Assembly (NCBI GenBank): GCA_018812465.1
Contig: JAHJCS010000196.1
Coordinates: forward strand, 1-6,393
Direction of reading: 5' to 3'
DNA length: 6,393 nucleotides
Origin: Nanobdellota archaeon
GTDB lineage: Archaea; Nanobdellota; Nanobdellia; Woesearchaeales; UBA12501
Part shown: piece after piece, positions 1-5,853 of the stretch
Position numbering within the stretch: position 1 is the first letter of the stretch
Layout of the letters: each line of letters begins with the position of its first letter
Notes under the pieces: model-generated
Database searches by the model: none
What the model was told of the DNA's origin: nothing
What the model saw: the letters and a program-made list of their open reading frames with translations, nothing else
Made by a program: the position numbers and the translations under genes

Positions 1-1490
1 ACAAAGAAGGCGGAGAAGGATACAAAGAAATCAGGAAGAAAGCTCCTCTGCATGAGGTTGTCCTCAATGCAGTGATAAAGCATCACCCTGATCCAGTGCA
101 GGCTCAGGAATACAGGATTCCAAAGCTTTGGCATGGAGATTTAGACAGTGAAGAAGGAAAGTCATTGATAAAATGTGATCCTAAAGGCCCATTATTCTTT
201 GTCATCACAAAAGTTGTTGTTGACCCTCAGGCAGGAGAGATCTCTGCTGGAAGGATGTTCTCAGGAACAATGACCAGGAGCACAGATGTTATCCTGAACA
301 GGGCAAAGAAGAGGATGAAAGTTCAGCAGGTCTTCATCTACAATGGAGCAAAAAGAGAGATAGTGAATAATGTCCCTTCAGGAAATATCATAGGAATATC
401 TGGTGTCAAGGCAATGCCAGGAGAGACCATCACACTCAGTGAGACAGAACCTTTTGAGGAGATAACACACCTCTTTGATCCGGTTGTCACAAAATCTATT
501 GAGGCTAAGAGCCCAAGCGACCTGCCTAAACTGATTGAAGTGCTAAGGATGGTCCAAAAAGAGGATCCTACAATAAAAGTTGAGATCAATGAGGAGACAG
601 GAGAGCATCTCATGCATGGAATGGGAGAGCTTCATCTTGAGGTCATAGAGAACAGGATCAGAACAGAGAAAGGAGTTGAGGTATCAACATCTCCTCCGAT
701 TGTTGTGTACAGAGAGACTGTGACAAAGAGAACTCCTGATCATTTTGAAGGAAAATCTCCTAACAAACATAATAAACTTTATTTTATTATTGAACCTATT
801 GACCCTCAGACAAAAGCACTGCTGAAATCAGGAGATGTGCAGGAAGGAAGAATCAAGAAAAAAGACCTTATATTAAGAGACAAGTTTATTGCAGCAGGAT
901 GGGATACAAAAGATGCTGACAAGATAAAAGATATCTTTAATGGAAATCTCTTTGTTGACCAGACAAGAGGAATAGTCTATATCAATGAGATACTTGAGCT
1001 TGTGCTGGATATGTTTGAAGATGTCATGAAAGCAGGACCTCTTGCAAGAGAGCCTTGTGTAGGTGTGAGAGTCAATCTTACTGACTGCAAACTGCATGAA
1101 GATGCTATCCACAGAGGACCGGCACAGATGTACCCAGCAGTAAGAGAGGGTATCAGAGGAGCTATGGCATTATCCAATCCATTGATTTTCGAGCCAGTGC
1201 AGACTCTTCAGTTTGAGGCCCCTGTAGAATATATGGGAGAGATCTCAAAGATGATTGCCAACAAGAGAGGCCAGCTCATTGATATGAGCCAGGAAGGAGT
1301 AGAGGTAGTTGTCAAAGGAAAGCTTCCGGTTGCAGAGATGTTCGGAATGACATCAGACTTAAGATCAGCAACAGGAGGAAGAGGAAACCATTTCCTTGTT
1401 GACCAGAATTTCGAGAAGCTTCCTGAAGAGATGCAGCATAGGGTAATTAAGATTATCAGAGAGAGAAAGGGTTTGAGTGAGAACCAGTAA
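1..1490 (+). CDS. fusA: Archaeal translation elongation factor 2 (aEF-2), C-terminal part, 5' end outside window
   Basis: aEF-2 is the GTPase that drives tRNA-mRNA translocation on the ribosome. The frame is open from base 3 (first whole codon) to the TAA at 1488-1490, giving 495 visible residues. The family is usually about 730 residues, so roughly the first 235 (the GTPase domain) lie to the left. The visible part starts just before domain II (KAPLHEVVLNAV) and continues through domain III (DLPKLIEVLR, then HGMGELHLEV), domain IV and domain V (RRGQ-like NKRGQLIDM, then PVAEMFGM). The domain IV motif EGKSPNKHN and the loop AIHRGPAQ are archaeal/eukaryal EF-2 features, not bacterial EF-G. The histidine of that loop, codon 1110-1112, is the expected diphthamide site and is intact. 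An internal GTG at 72 is not the start, because conserved EF-2 sequence continues upstream of it. It lies upstream of EF-1A, as in the archaeal str cluster. Identification is very secure. Confidence 0.97.
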   Translation, partial: KEGGEGYKEIRKKAPLHEVVLNAVIKHHPDPVQAQEYRIPKLWHGDLDSEEGKSLIKCDPKGPLFFVITKVVVDPQAGEISAGRMFSGTMTRSTDVILNRAKKRMKVQQVFIYNGAKREIVNNVPSGNIIGISGVKAMPGETITLSETEPFEEITHLFDPVVTKSIEAKSPSDLPKLIEVLRMVQKEDPTIKVEINEETGEHLMHGMGELHLEVIENRIRTEKGVEVSTSPPIVVYRETVTKRTPDHFEGKSPNKHNKLYFIIEPIDPQTKALLKSGDVQEGRIKKKDLILRDKFIAAGWDTKDADKIKDIFNGNLFVDQTRGIVYINEILELVLDMFEDVMKAGPLAREPCVGVRVNLTDCKLHEDAIHRGPAQMYPAVREGIRGAMALSNPLIFEPVQTLQFEAPVEYMGEISKMIANKRGQLIDMSQEGVEVVVKGKLPVAEMFGMTSDLRSATGGRGNHFLVDQNFEKLPEEMQHRVIKIIRERKGLSENQ

Positions 1491-1525
1491 GGATTATTTC
1501 ATATATAGAAGCCTAAACTGGCCAC

Positions 1526-1540
1526 AGAAAACTTTATAAA
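1526..1540 (+). promoter_or_regulatory. Candidate BRE/TATA promoter for tuf
   Basis: The stretch agaaaactttataaa combines a purine-rich BRE-like element with a good archaeal TATA box. Transcription would start about 25 bases downstream, near 1561, leaving a leader of about 70 bases that includes the SD site at 1620-1626. A second AT-rich candidate, cttatataatta at 1595-1606, lies closer to the gene, but its predicted start would fall within or after the SD site. That makes the first box the better match to the SD-led start. Confidence 0.6.
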
Positions 1541-1619
1541 CAAGCCCTTTTTCCAATATATTCTCTGGGGGACTTGAAAACAGCCTTCTCAGGGCTTATA
1601 TAATTATAAAAGAGATTTT

Positions 1620-1626
1620 GGAGGTT
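1620..1626 (+). promoter_or_regulatory. Shine-Dalgarno site of tuf
   Basis: GGAGGTT matches the archaeal anti-SD sequence and ends 7 bases before the ATG at 1634. It fixes that ATG as the start of EF-1A. Confidence 0.85.
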
Positions 1627-1633
1627 ATACAAA

Positions 1634-2923
1634 ATGGCTAAAAATAAAGTGCATATAAATCTTGTATTCATAGGTCACGTTGACCATGGAAAGTCAACAA
1701 CAGTTGGCAGGCTCATGTTTGACTCAGGTAATGTTGATGAGCAGGCTATGAGAAAGCTGAAAGAGAAAGCTCAGGAACTTGGAAAAGCTGGATTCGAATT
1801 CGCTTTTGTCATGGACAATCTGAAAGAAGAGCAGGAGAGAGGAGTGACAATTGACCTGGCTCACAAGAAATTTGAGACCTCAAAATATTATTTCACAATA
1901 ATCGATGCTCCAGGACACAAGGATTTCATCAAGAACATGATCACAGGAGCATCACAGGCTGATGCAGGAGTCCTTGTTGTAGCAGCTAATGATGGAGTCA
2001 TGGCTCAGACAAAAGAGCACGTCTTCCTTTCAAAGACTCTTGGAGTCAACCAGCTTATGGTTGCAGTCAACAAGATGGATATGGTCAAGTTTGACCAGAA
2101 GAGATTTGAGGAAGTTAAGACAGAAGTTTCTAATCTATTGAAGTCAGTAGGATACAAGCCAGACCAGGTATTATTCCTGCCTGTTGCTTCATTCCCTGGA
2201 GATAATATTGCAAAGAAGTCAGCAAATATGCCATGGTACACAGGACCTACACTTCTTGAGGCTATGGATCAGCTCAAAGAGCCAGAAAAGCCAACACAGC
2301 TTCCTCTAAGGCTTCCTATCCAGGATGTCTATAATATCACAGGAATAGGAGTTGTTCCTGTAGGAAGAGTTGAGACAGGAGTCATGAAGATAGGAGACAA
2401 GATTGTCGCAGTCCCAGGAAGAGAAGGAAAAGGAGTTCATGGAGAGGTCAAGTCAATGGAGATGCATCACGAGCAGCTTCAGCAGGCTGAACCTGGTGAC
2501 AATATAGGCTTCAACATCAGAGGCTTCGGAAAGAAGGACATAACAAGAGGAGATGTCATAGGTAAAGAAGATAATATTCCAACAGTGGCTCAGGAGTTCA
2601 CAGCGCAGATGGTTGTTCTAAACCATCCTACTGTTGTTACAGTGGGTTACACACCAGTGTTCCACATACACACAGCACAGGTGGCTTGCCAGCTTGTGGC
2701 TATTGAGAAGAAGCTGAACCCTGCAACAGGAGAAGTCCTGCAGGAGAACCCAGACTTTATCAAGAATGGGGATGCAGCTATTGTCAAGATAAGACCTATA
2801 CAGCCACTAGTGATTGAGAGGCAGAAAGATATACCTCAGATGTCAAGATTCGCGATAAGGGATTCAGGAATGACAGTTGCAGCAGGCATGTGCATTGATT
2901 TGGTAAAGAAAGAGCTTAAGTAA
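1634..2923 (+). CDS. tuf: Archaeal translation elongation factor 1-alpha (aEF-1A)
   Basis: This GTPase delivers aminoacyl-tRNA to the ribosomal A site. It is complete at 429 residues, normal for archaeal EF-1A. Domain 1 carries all the GTPase motifs: P-loop GHVDHGKS (14-21), switch I threonine T72 in RGVTID, G3 DAPGH (91-95), G4 NKMD (146-149) and a G5-like VASFPGDN (184-191). The long insertion between P-loop and switch I, ending in NLKEEQERG, separates EF-1A from bacterial EF-Tu. Domain 2 begins near 222 ([15 protein letters not shown]) and domain 3 near 320, ending in [11 protein letters not shown]. The start is set by a strong SD site. It sits 143 bases after fusA with its own TATA box, and 81 bases before rpsJ with oligo-T tracts between them, so it is probably expressed strongly and partly on its own transcript. 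Identification is very secure. Confidence 0.98.
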   Translation: MAKNKVHINLVFIGHVDHGKSTTVGRLMFDSGNVDEQAMRKLKEKAQELGKAGFEFAFVMDNLKEEQERGVTIDLAHKKFETSKYYFTIIDAPGHKDFIKNMITGASQADAGVLVVAANDGVMAQTKEHVFLSKTLGVNQLMVAVNKMDMVKFDQKRFEEVKTEVSNLLKSVGYKPDQVLFLPVASFPGDNIAKKSANMPWYTGPTLLEAMDQLKEPEKPTQLPLRLPIQDVYNITGIGVVPVGRVETGVMKIGDKIVAVPGREGKGVHGEVKSMEMHHEQLQQAEPGDNIGFNIRGFGKKDITRGDVIGKEDNIPTVAQEFTAQMVVLNHPTVVTVGYTPVFHIHTAQVACQLVAIEKKLNPATGEVLQENPDFIKNGDAAIVKIRPIQPLVIERQKDIPQMSRFAIRDSGMTVAAGMCIDLVKKELK

Positions 2924-2928
2924 AAGCC

Positions 2929-2945
2929 TTTTTTATCTCTTTTTT
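2929..2945 (+). terminator. Oligo-T terminator after tuf
   Basis: Two T6 tracts (2929-2934 and 2940-2945) begin five bases after the tuf stop codon, with no clear hairpin. Oligo-T tracts on the coding strand are the usual intrinsic termination signal in archaea. Some read-through into rpsJ is likely, since rpsJ has no obvious TATA box of its own. Confidence 0.6.
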
Positions 2946-2995
2946 CACATGTATGGTGAACTAAACCCTTATCATGCGGCAAACCCGGTCAACGA

Positions 2996-3000
2996 GTGAT
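2996..3000 (+). promoter_or_regulatory. Shine-Dalgarno-like GTGAT ahead of rpsJ
   Basis: GTGAT pairs with the anti-SD end of archaeal 16S rRNA (part of GGTGATC) and lies 4 bases before the ATG at 3005. The GTG at 2996 is therefore better read as ribosome-binding sequence than as an alternative start codon. Confidence 0.5.
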
Positions 3001-3004
3001 TCAT

Positions 3005-3316
3005 ATGCAAAAAGCAAGAATAAAGATCGCTTCCAGCGATATAAACAAAGTGAATGAAATCTGTGATTACATTAATAATATCGCTGAAAAGACTGGGGTT
3101 GAGATAAGGGGCCCTATACCTCTTCCTACAAAGAGACTTAAACTTACTACTCGAAAATCTCCTTGCGGTGATGGAACTGCTACATGGGACAGGTTTGAGA
3201 TGAGAGTGCATAAGAGGCTTATTGACCTTGGCATTGATGAGAGGGCATTGAGACTTGTGATGCGTGTCCCAATACCCGAGGGTTTAAACATCGAGATAGA
3301 AATGATTGAAGGTTAA
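3005..3316 (+). CDS. rpsJ: Small ribosomal subunit protein S10 (uS10)
   Basis: S10 is a component of the 30S head. The 103-residue product matches the family length of about 102 in archaea. The start is placed at ATG 3005, not the in-frame GTG at 2996, because archaeal S10 proteins begin close to MQKARIKI and because an SD-like GTGAT covers the GTG. Recognisable blocks are [18 protein letters not shown] (residues 36-53), the conserved [11 protein letters not shown], and the C-terminal [17 protein letters not shown]. The position directly after EF-1A is the conserved archaeal tuf-rpsJ arrangement. In several archaea a tRNA-Ser follows rpsJ; none is visible here, and a minus-strand gene follows instead. 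No clear TATA box is visible in the 81 bases upstream, so expression by read-through from tuf is likely. Identification is very secure; the start is less so. Confidence 0.96.
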   Translation: MQKARIKIASSDINKVNEICDYINNIAEKTGVEIRGPIPLPTKRLKLTTRKSPCGDGTATWDRFEMRVHKRLIDLGIDERALRLVMRVPIPEGLNIEIEMIEG

Positions 3317-3325
3317 GCCTAATTC

Positions 3326-3330
3326 TTTTT
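3326..3330 (+). terminator. Short oligo-T tract after rpsJ
   Basis: A T5 run nine bases past the rpsJ stop, preceded by AATTC, is the only termination-like signal on this strand before the convergent gene begins. It is a weak signal. Confidence 0.3.
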
Positions 3331-3397
3331 AGCTCATTGCCAGATGATTGAATGATAAATTTGATTCTATAGTTTACTTATAATAAAATAATTGAAT

Positions 3398-3407
3398 AAA
3401 AGAAAAA
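3398..3407 (-). terminator. Oligo-T terminator of the barrel-like gene
   Basis: On the minus strand, TTTTT then C then TTTT follows within three bases of the stop codon (plus-strand bases 3398-3407). This is typical of archaeal oligo-T termination and would insulate the gene from the convergent rpsJ transcript. Confidence 0.55.
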
Positions 3408-3409
3408 GT

Positions 3410-4174
3410 TTATTTCAAGTTTACCTGGACAAAGCCTCCATGCTTCTGGTCAATCTCTCCACCGGATCCTATTCCAGTTATGTCATTGGAATAGCCTGCT
3501 GCCCAGCCGTCTTTCTCAACACCGACTCTGACTCTTCCTAGCGCAAAGCCGCCGTCTTTCCATCCTGTGTCAGGTATGTTGGTCAGTCCTTCTACTCTGA
3601 CATAAGGATTTACTGGTCCGTCTGTCTGAGGATTCCAGCTTGCCCAGCCGAAAAGCTCGGTATTTGGATTATCTCCAAGATTCCTATGACCCTGGATGTA
3701 TCCTGCAAATCCTTTGTCTGCTATGAAATAATCCAGGCCGATCCTTGGAACTGCTTCTCCTCCTGGAGGGAATGATACTACACCAAGCACTGAAGCTTTT
3801 CCAGGCATGGGAAGATCAAGCAGATATCCTAAATTTATGAGGGACATTCCACCTACTTTGTTATCTTTTTCTGGATCAGGATTGTCCACATCCATCTCAG
3901 TCCTGTTCCTGAAACTGTACTTCAGGTGATTGCTGAGTTTTCCAGATACAAGGGTATCCATAGTGTATACTTCTGCTTTCTTGTCTCCCTGCCTGTCAGA
4001 GCCGTATGTTGCTTCCAGGCGCACATTTGCTGCATTGCTCTCTGCTGCATACCCAAGACCCAGTGCAAGCACTGCTCCTGCAAGCGCATGTCTTGGCTTT
4101 ATCTCTTTTGTCAGGATATCTCCTAGGTAAGGCACTTTTCCTGCAATGTCGTTTACTGTTTTTCTTATCTCCAT
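3410..4174 (-). CDS. Unrecognised secreted, beta-barrel-like protein
   Basis: I do not recognise this family. The start is placed at 4174 rather than the in-frame ATG at 4198, because a GAGGTG SD site (4181-4186) sits six bases upstream of it; the product is then 254 residues. Residues 1-29 are charged and amphipathic. Residues 30-44 are a hydrophobic segment rich in Ala, Leu and Gly, followed by ESNAAN, which resembles a Sec signal sequence with an AxA-type cleavage site near 46-49. The rest has no cysteine, is rich in Gly, Asn, Asp, Trp and Tyr, and shows about twelve short stretches of alternating polar and apolar residues separated by Gly/Asn/Asp/Pro turns (for example near 67-78, 83-92, 142-151, 155-163, 173-180, 190-197, 209-220 and 245-253). 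That pattern resembles a small outer-membrane-type beta barrel. It could instead be a soluble extracellular beta-sandwich or a surface-layer-associated protein. The gene is divergent from the TrmB-like regulator at 4303, which may control it. Export is fairly likely; the barrel fold is inference. Confidence 0.8.
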   Translation of the reverse strand: MEIRKTVNDIAGKVPYLGDILTKEIKPRHALAGAVLALGLGYAAESNAANVRLEATYGSDRQGDKKAEVYTMDTLVSGKLSNHLKYSFRNRTEMDVDNPDPEKDNKVGGMSLINLGYLLDLPMPGKASVLGVVSFPPGGEAVPRIGLDYFIADKGFAGYIQGHRNLGDNPNTELFGWASWNPQTDGPVNPYVRVEGLTNIPDTGWKDGGFALGRVRVGVEKDGWAAGYSNDITGIGSGGEIDQKHGGFVQVNLK

Positions 4175-4180
4175 TTTCTC

Positions 4181-4186
4181 CACCTC
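4181..4186 (-). promoter_or_regulatory. Shine-Dalgarno site of the barrel-like gene
   Basis: GAGGTG on the minus strand lies six bases before the ATG at 4174. It favours that start over the in-frame ATG at 4198, which would place this SD site inside the coding region. Confidence 0.7.
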
Positions 4187-4228
4187 GTTTACCCACACCC
4201 ATTTGTTACTATCTAGAAGTAGTGAGTA

Positions 4229-4240
4229 GTATATAATAAT
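4229..4240 (-). promoter_or_regulatory. Candidate TATA box of the barrel-like gene
   Basis: The minus strand reads attattatatac here. A start about 25 bases downstream, near 4210, would give a leader of about 35 bases that contains the SD site. Confidence 0.5.
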
Positions 4241-4247
4241 TACCTAA

Positions 4248-4257
4248 CCCTATAGGG
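4248..4257. promoter_or_regulatory. Perfect 10-bp palindrome, possible operator
   Basis: CCCTATAGGG is a perfect inverted repeat. It lies between the two divergent TATA boxes, just upstream of the BRE region of the minus-strand promoter and about 15 bases upstream of the plus-strand TATA box. The position suits an archaeal regulator acting on both promoters, with the adjacent TrmB-like protein as the obvious candidate. Function is inferred from position and symmetry only. Confidence 0.4.
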
Positions 4258-4271
4258 GGAGTAATAGATAG

Positions 4272-4281
4272 ATTTATATAT
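4272..4281 (+). promoter_or_regulatory. TATA box of the TrmB-like gene (leaderless transcript predicted)
   Basis: The sequence atttatatat is a strong archaeal TATA box centred near 4276. Transcription is expected about 25 bases downstream, at about 4301-4303, which coincides with the ATG at 4303. No SD site precedes that ATG, so a leaderless mRNA is the natural reading. Confidence 0.65.
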
Positions 4282-4302
4282 GAAAAAGTGTTAATCCTGC
4301 TT

Positions 4303-5853
4303 ATGAGAGCTGAAATACTTGAGGAGATAGGGCTTACTAAGTCTGAGATCAGGGTATATTTATCATTGATTGAGCTTGGAAGCTCTTCAACAGGTAAGAT
4401 AGTAGACAAGGCAGGTGTGGCTTCATCAAAGATCTATGAGATACTTGACAGGCTTGTGCAAAAAGGTCTTGTGTCGACAATAGTGAAATCAGGAGTGAAA
4501 TATTTTGAGTCAGCACCGCCGTCAAGGATAATAGATTATTTTCAGGAGAAAGAGAAGGACCTCAAGAGCAAGGAAAGCGAGCTAAGAGCGCTCCTTCCGG
4601 AGCTTGAGCTCAAGAGAAGCCTTGCAGGCATAGGCTCTGAGACACAGGTGTTCAAAGGCATGAAAGGAGCAGGCACTGCTTTTGATGACATCCTTAAGAC
4701 AATGAAGAAAGGAGAAGAGTATTGCTTGCTTGGTATATCTGCCTTCACACCACAGTTTGAGAGATTTGTTGTGAACTTCCATAAAAAAAGGTCCAAGCAG
4801 GGGATAAGATGCAGAATGATAGTGAATGAAGTCGCAAAAGAGACAGGAGAAAAATTAAGCTCATTGAAACATACACAGATAAAATATGTGCAGAAAGAGC
4901 TCTTCACTCCAGTTGTGTTCATAGTATACAAAGACAAGACATTGATATCCATAGGCCTTGATGAGGTGTTCATCCAGATCAAGTCAAAGAATCTTTCAGA
5001 CGGACTAAGGGCTTATTTTGATTACCTATGGAATCAAAGAGTGCGGACATATCAAGGCATTGAACAGATAAGATCTCTTATAAGGCAGTCTCTCGATTTC
5101 GGCGATTATGAGGTGATTGCAGAAGGAATGAAGATTGTCGATGTGCTGGGTGAAGAGTTCTTTGTCTGGTGGCAGGATGAGAAGAGGAAAAGAGACATCA
5201 GATCAAGGGGGATAATGGGTGAGAAATACAGGAATCTTCCTACTGTGACAAAGTCTGCAACACAATTTAAATTCATCCCAGGATTTGAAAATCCTGGTCT
5301 GACATTTATATTCAAGGACAAGGTTGCAAATGTGATGCTTTCCAATAATCCAATAGCTTTCCTCATTGAAAACAAAGAAGTTGCAGACAGCCAGAGGAAT
5401 TATTTTGATCTGCTCTGGAACCAGGAAGTTGGAGTGAGTAAAGGCACTGAGGGAGCGCAAAGGGCTTGGGACAGGATGCTTGATGAGCTGAATCCTGGCG
5501 AGGAGTATTATGCAATGGGTGTCGCATGGAGAGGACAGAAAGAGAAAGTATTTGATTGGTATATAGATTTTCATAAGAGAAGACTGAAGAAGGGAGTGAA
5601 GGCTAAATTCCTCTTTGTATCTGGAACAGAAGATACTGTCGAGAAGAACAAGAACTTGTACAAGGTCCTTTCTGAGGTCAAATTCCTGCCTAAAGGAATA
5701 TATGAGGGCATGCAGATCAATTTATACCATGACAAGGTCCTCATGTTTATATGGAGAGAAGAAGAACCTGTTGTCTTCTCAATAGATGATGAAAAAGCAT
5801 TCCATACATTCAAGACATATTTTGACTCATTGTGGAAGACAGCCAAATCTTAG
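4303..5853 (+). CDS. TrmB-family transcriptional regulator with three tandem sensor modules
   Basis: This is a predicted cytoplasmic DNA-binding regulator of 516 residues. The start is ATG 4303 rather than the upstream in-frame GTG 4288: the TATA box at 4272-4281 puts transcription start on the ATG, and the family begins just before EILEEIGLT. Residues 1-70 form the TrmB winged helix-turn-helix, with LTKSEIRVYLSLIELGSS, recognition-helix region ASSKIYEILDRLVQKGLV and a wing. Residues 76-106 are a charged, heptad-like helix suited to dimerisation. The remainder is three copies of one module (about 115-245, 248-374 and 376-513). Each opens with a KG/QG turn and a helix, then a strand (YCLLGIS, YEVIAEGM, YYAMGVA), a basic helix (FHKKR, DEKRKR, FHKRR), a [K/H]DK strand and a closing YFDxLW. 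This matches the phospholipase-D-like sensor of TrmB proteins, which bind sugars in characterised members; the ligand here is unknown. It is divergent from the barrel-like gene and convergent with the PEP-utilising gene, whose stop codon overlaps its own. The family call is firm; the targets are inferred. Confidence 0.9.
   Translation: MRAEILEEIGLTKSEIRVYLSLIELGSSSTGKIVDKAGVASSKIYEILDRLVQKGLVSTIVKSGVKYFESAPPSRIIDYFQEKEKDLKSKESELRALLPELELKRSLAGIGSETQVFKGMKGAGTAFDDILKTMKKGEEYCLLGISAFTPQFERFVVNFHKKRSKQGIRCRMIVNEVAKETGEKLSSLKHTQIKYVQKELFTPVVFIVYKDKTLISIGLDEVFIQIKSKNLSDGLRAYFDYLWNQRVRTYQGIEQIRSLIRQSLDFGDYEVIAEGMKIVDVLGEEFFVWWQDEKRKRDIRSRGIMGEKYRNLPTVTKSATQFKFIPGFENPGLTFIFKDKVANVMLSNNPIAFLIENKEVADSQRNYFDLLWNQEVGVSKGTEGAQRAWDRMLDELNPGEEYYAMGVAWRGQKEKVFDWYIDFHKRRLKKGVKAKFLFVSGTEDTVEKNKNLYKVLSEVKFLPKGIYEGMQINLYHDKVLMFIWREEEPVVFSIDDEKAFHTFKTYFDSLWKTAKS
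4645..5037 (+). repeat. Sensor module copy 1 of the TrmB-like protein
   Basis: This protein-level repeat spans residues about 115-245. Landmarks are FKGMKGAG, YCLLGIS (140-146), FHKKR (159-163), YKDK (209-212) and YFDYLWNQ (238-245). Confidence 0.75.
5044..5424 (+). repeat. Sensor module copy 2 of the TrmB-like protein
   Basis: This protein-level repeat spans residues about 248-374. Landmarks are YQGIEQI, YEVIAEGM (269-276), DEKRKR (292-297), FKDK (337-340) and YFDLLWNQ (367-374). It is the most divergent copy in its first half. Confidence 0.7.
5428..5841 (+). repeat. Sensor module copy 3 of the TrmB-like protein
   Basis: This protein-level repeat spans residues about 376-513. Landmarks are SKGTEGA, YYAMGVA (402-408), FHKRR (423-427), YHDK (475-478) and YFDSLWKT (506-513). 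It most resembles copy 1 around the FHK[K/R]R helix. Confidence 0.75.

Noticed and set aside
72..74. GTG as the start of the first open frame
   Set aside because: Conserved EF-2 sequence (KAPLHEVVLNA) continues upstream in the same frame to the window edge; the gene is simply truncated by the window.
1098..1125. Possible loss of the diphthamide site, as reported in some archaea
   Set aside because: The loop reads AIHRGPAQ with the histidine present, so there is no sign of loss in EF-2 itself.
1542..1597. 7-bp inverted repeat aagccct / agggctt in the fusA-tuf spacer, as a possible RNA switch
   Set aside because: The arms are 42 bases apart, and the left arm lies upstream of the predicted tuf transcript start, so it would only form on read-through RNA. 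Such a short match could be chance.
3926..4236. Overlapping plus-strand frames opposite the start of the barrel-like gene
   Set aside because: They are low-complexity Cys/Leu/Ser-rich translations of antisense sequence. The minus-strand gene has an SD site, promoter and terminator; these have none.
4542..4982. Minus-strand open frame of 146 codons inside the TrmB-like gene
   Set aside because: It is a serine/leucine-rich shadow of a well-supported coding region, with no family features or start signals. The same applies to the antisense frames over fusA, tuf, rpsJ and the PEP-utilising gene.
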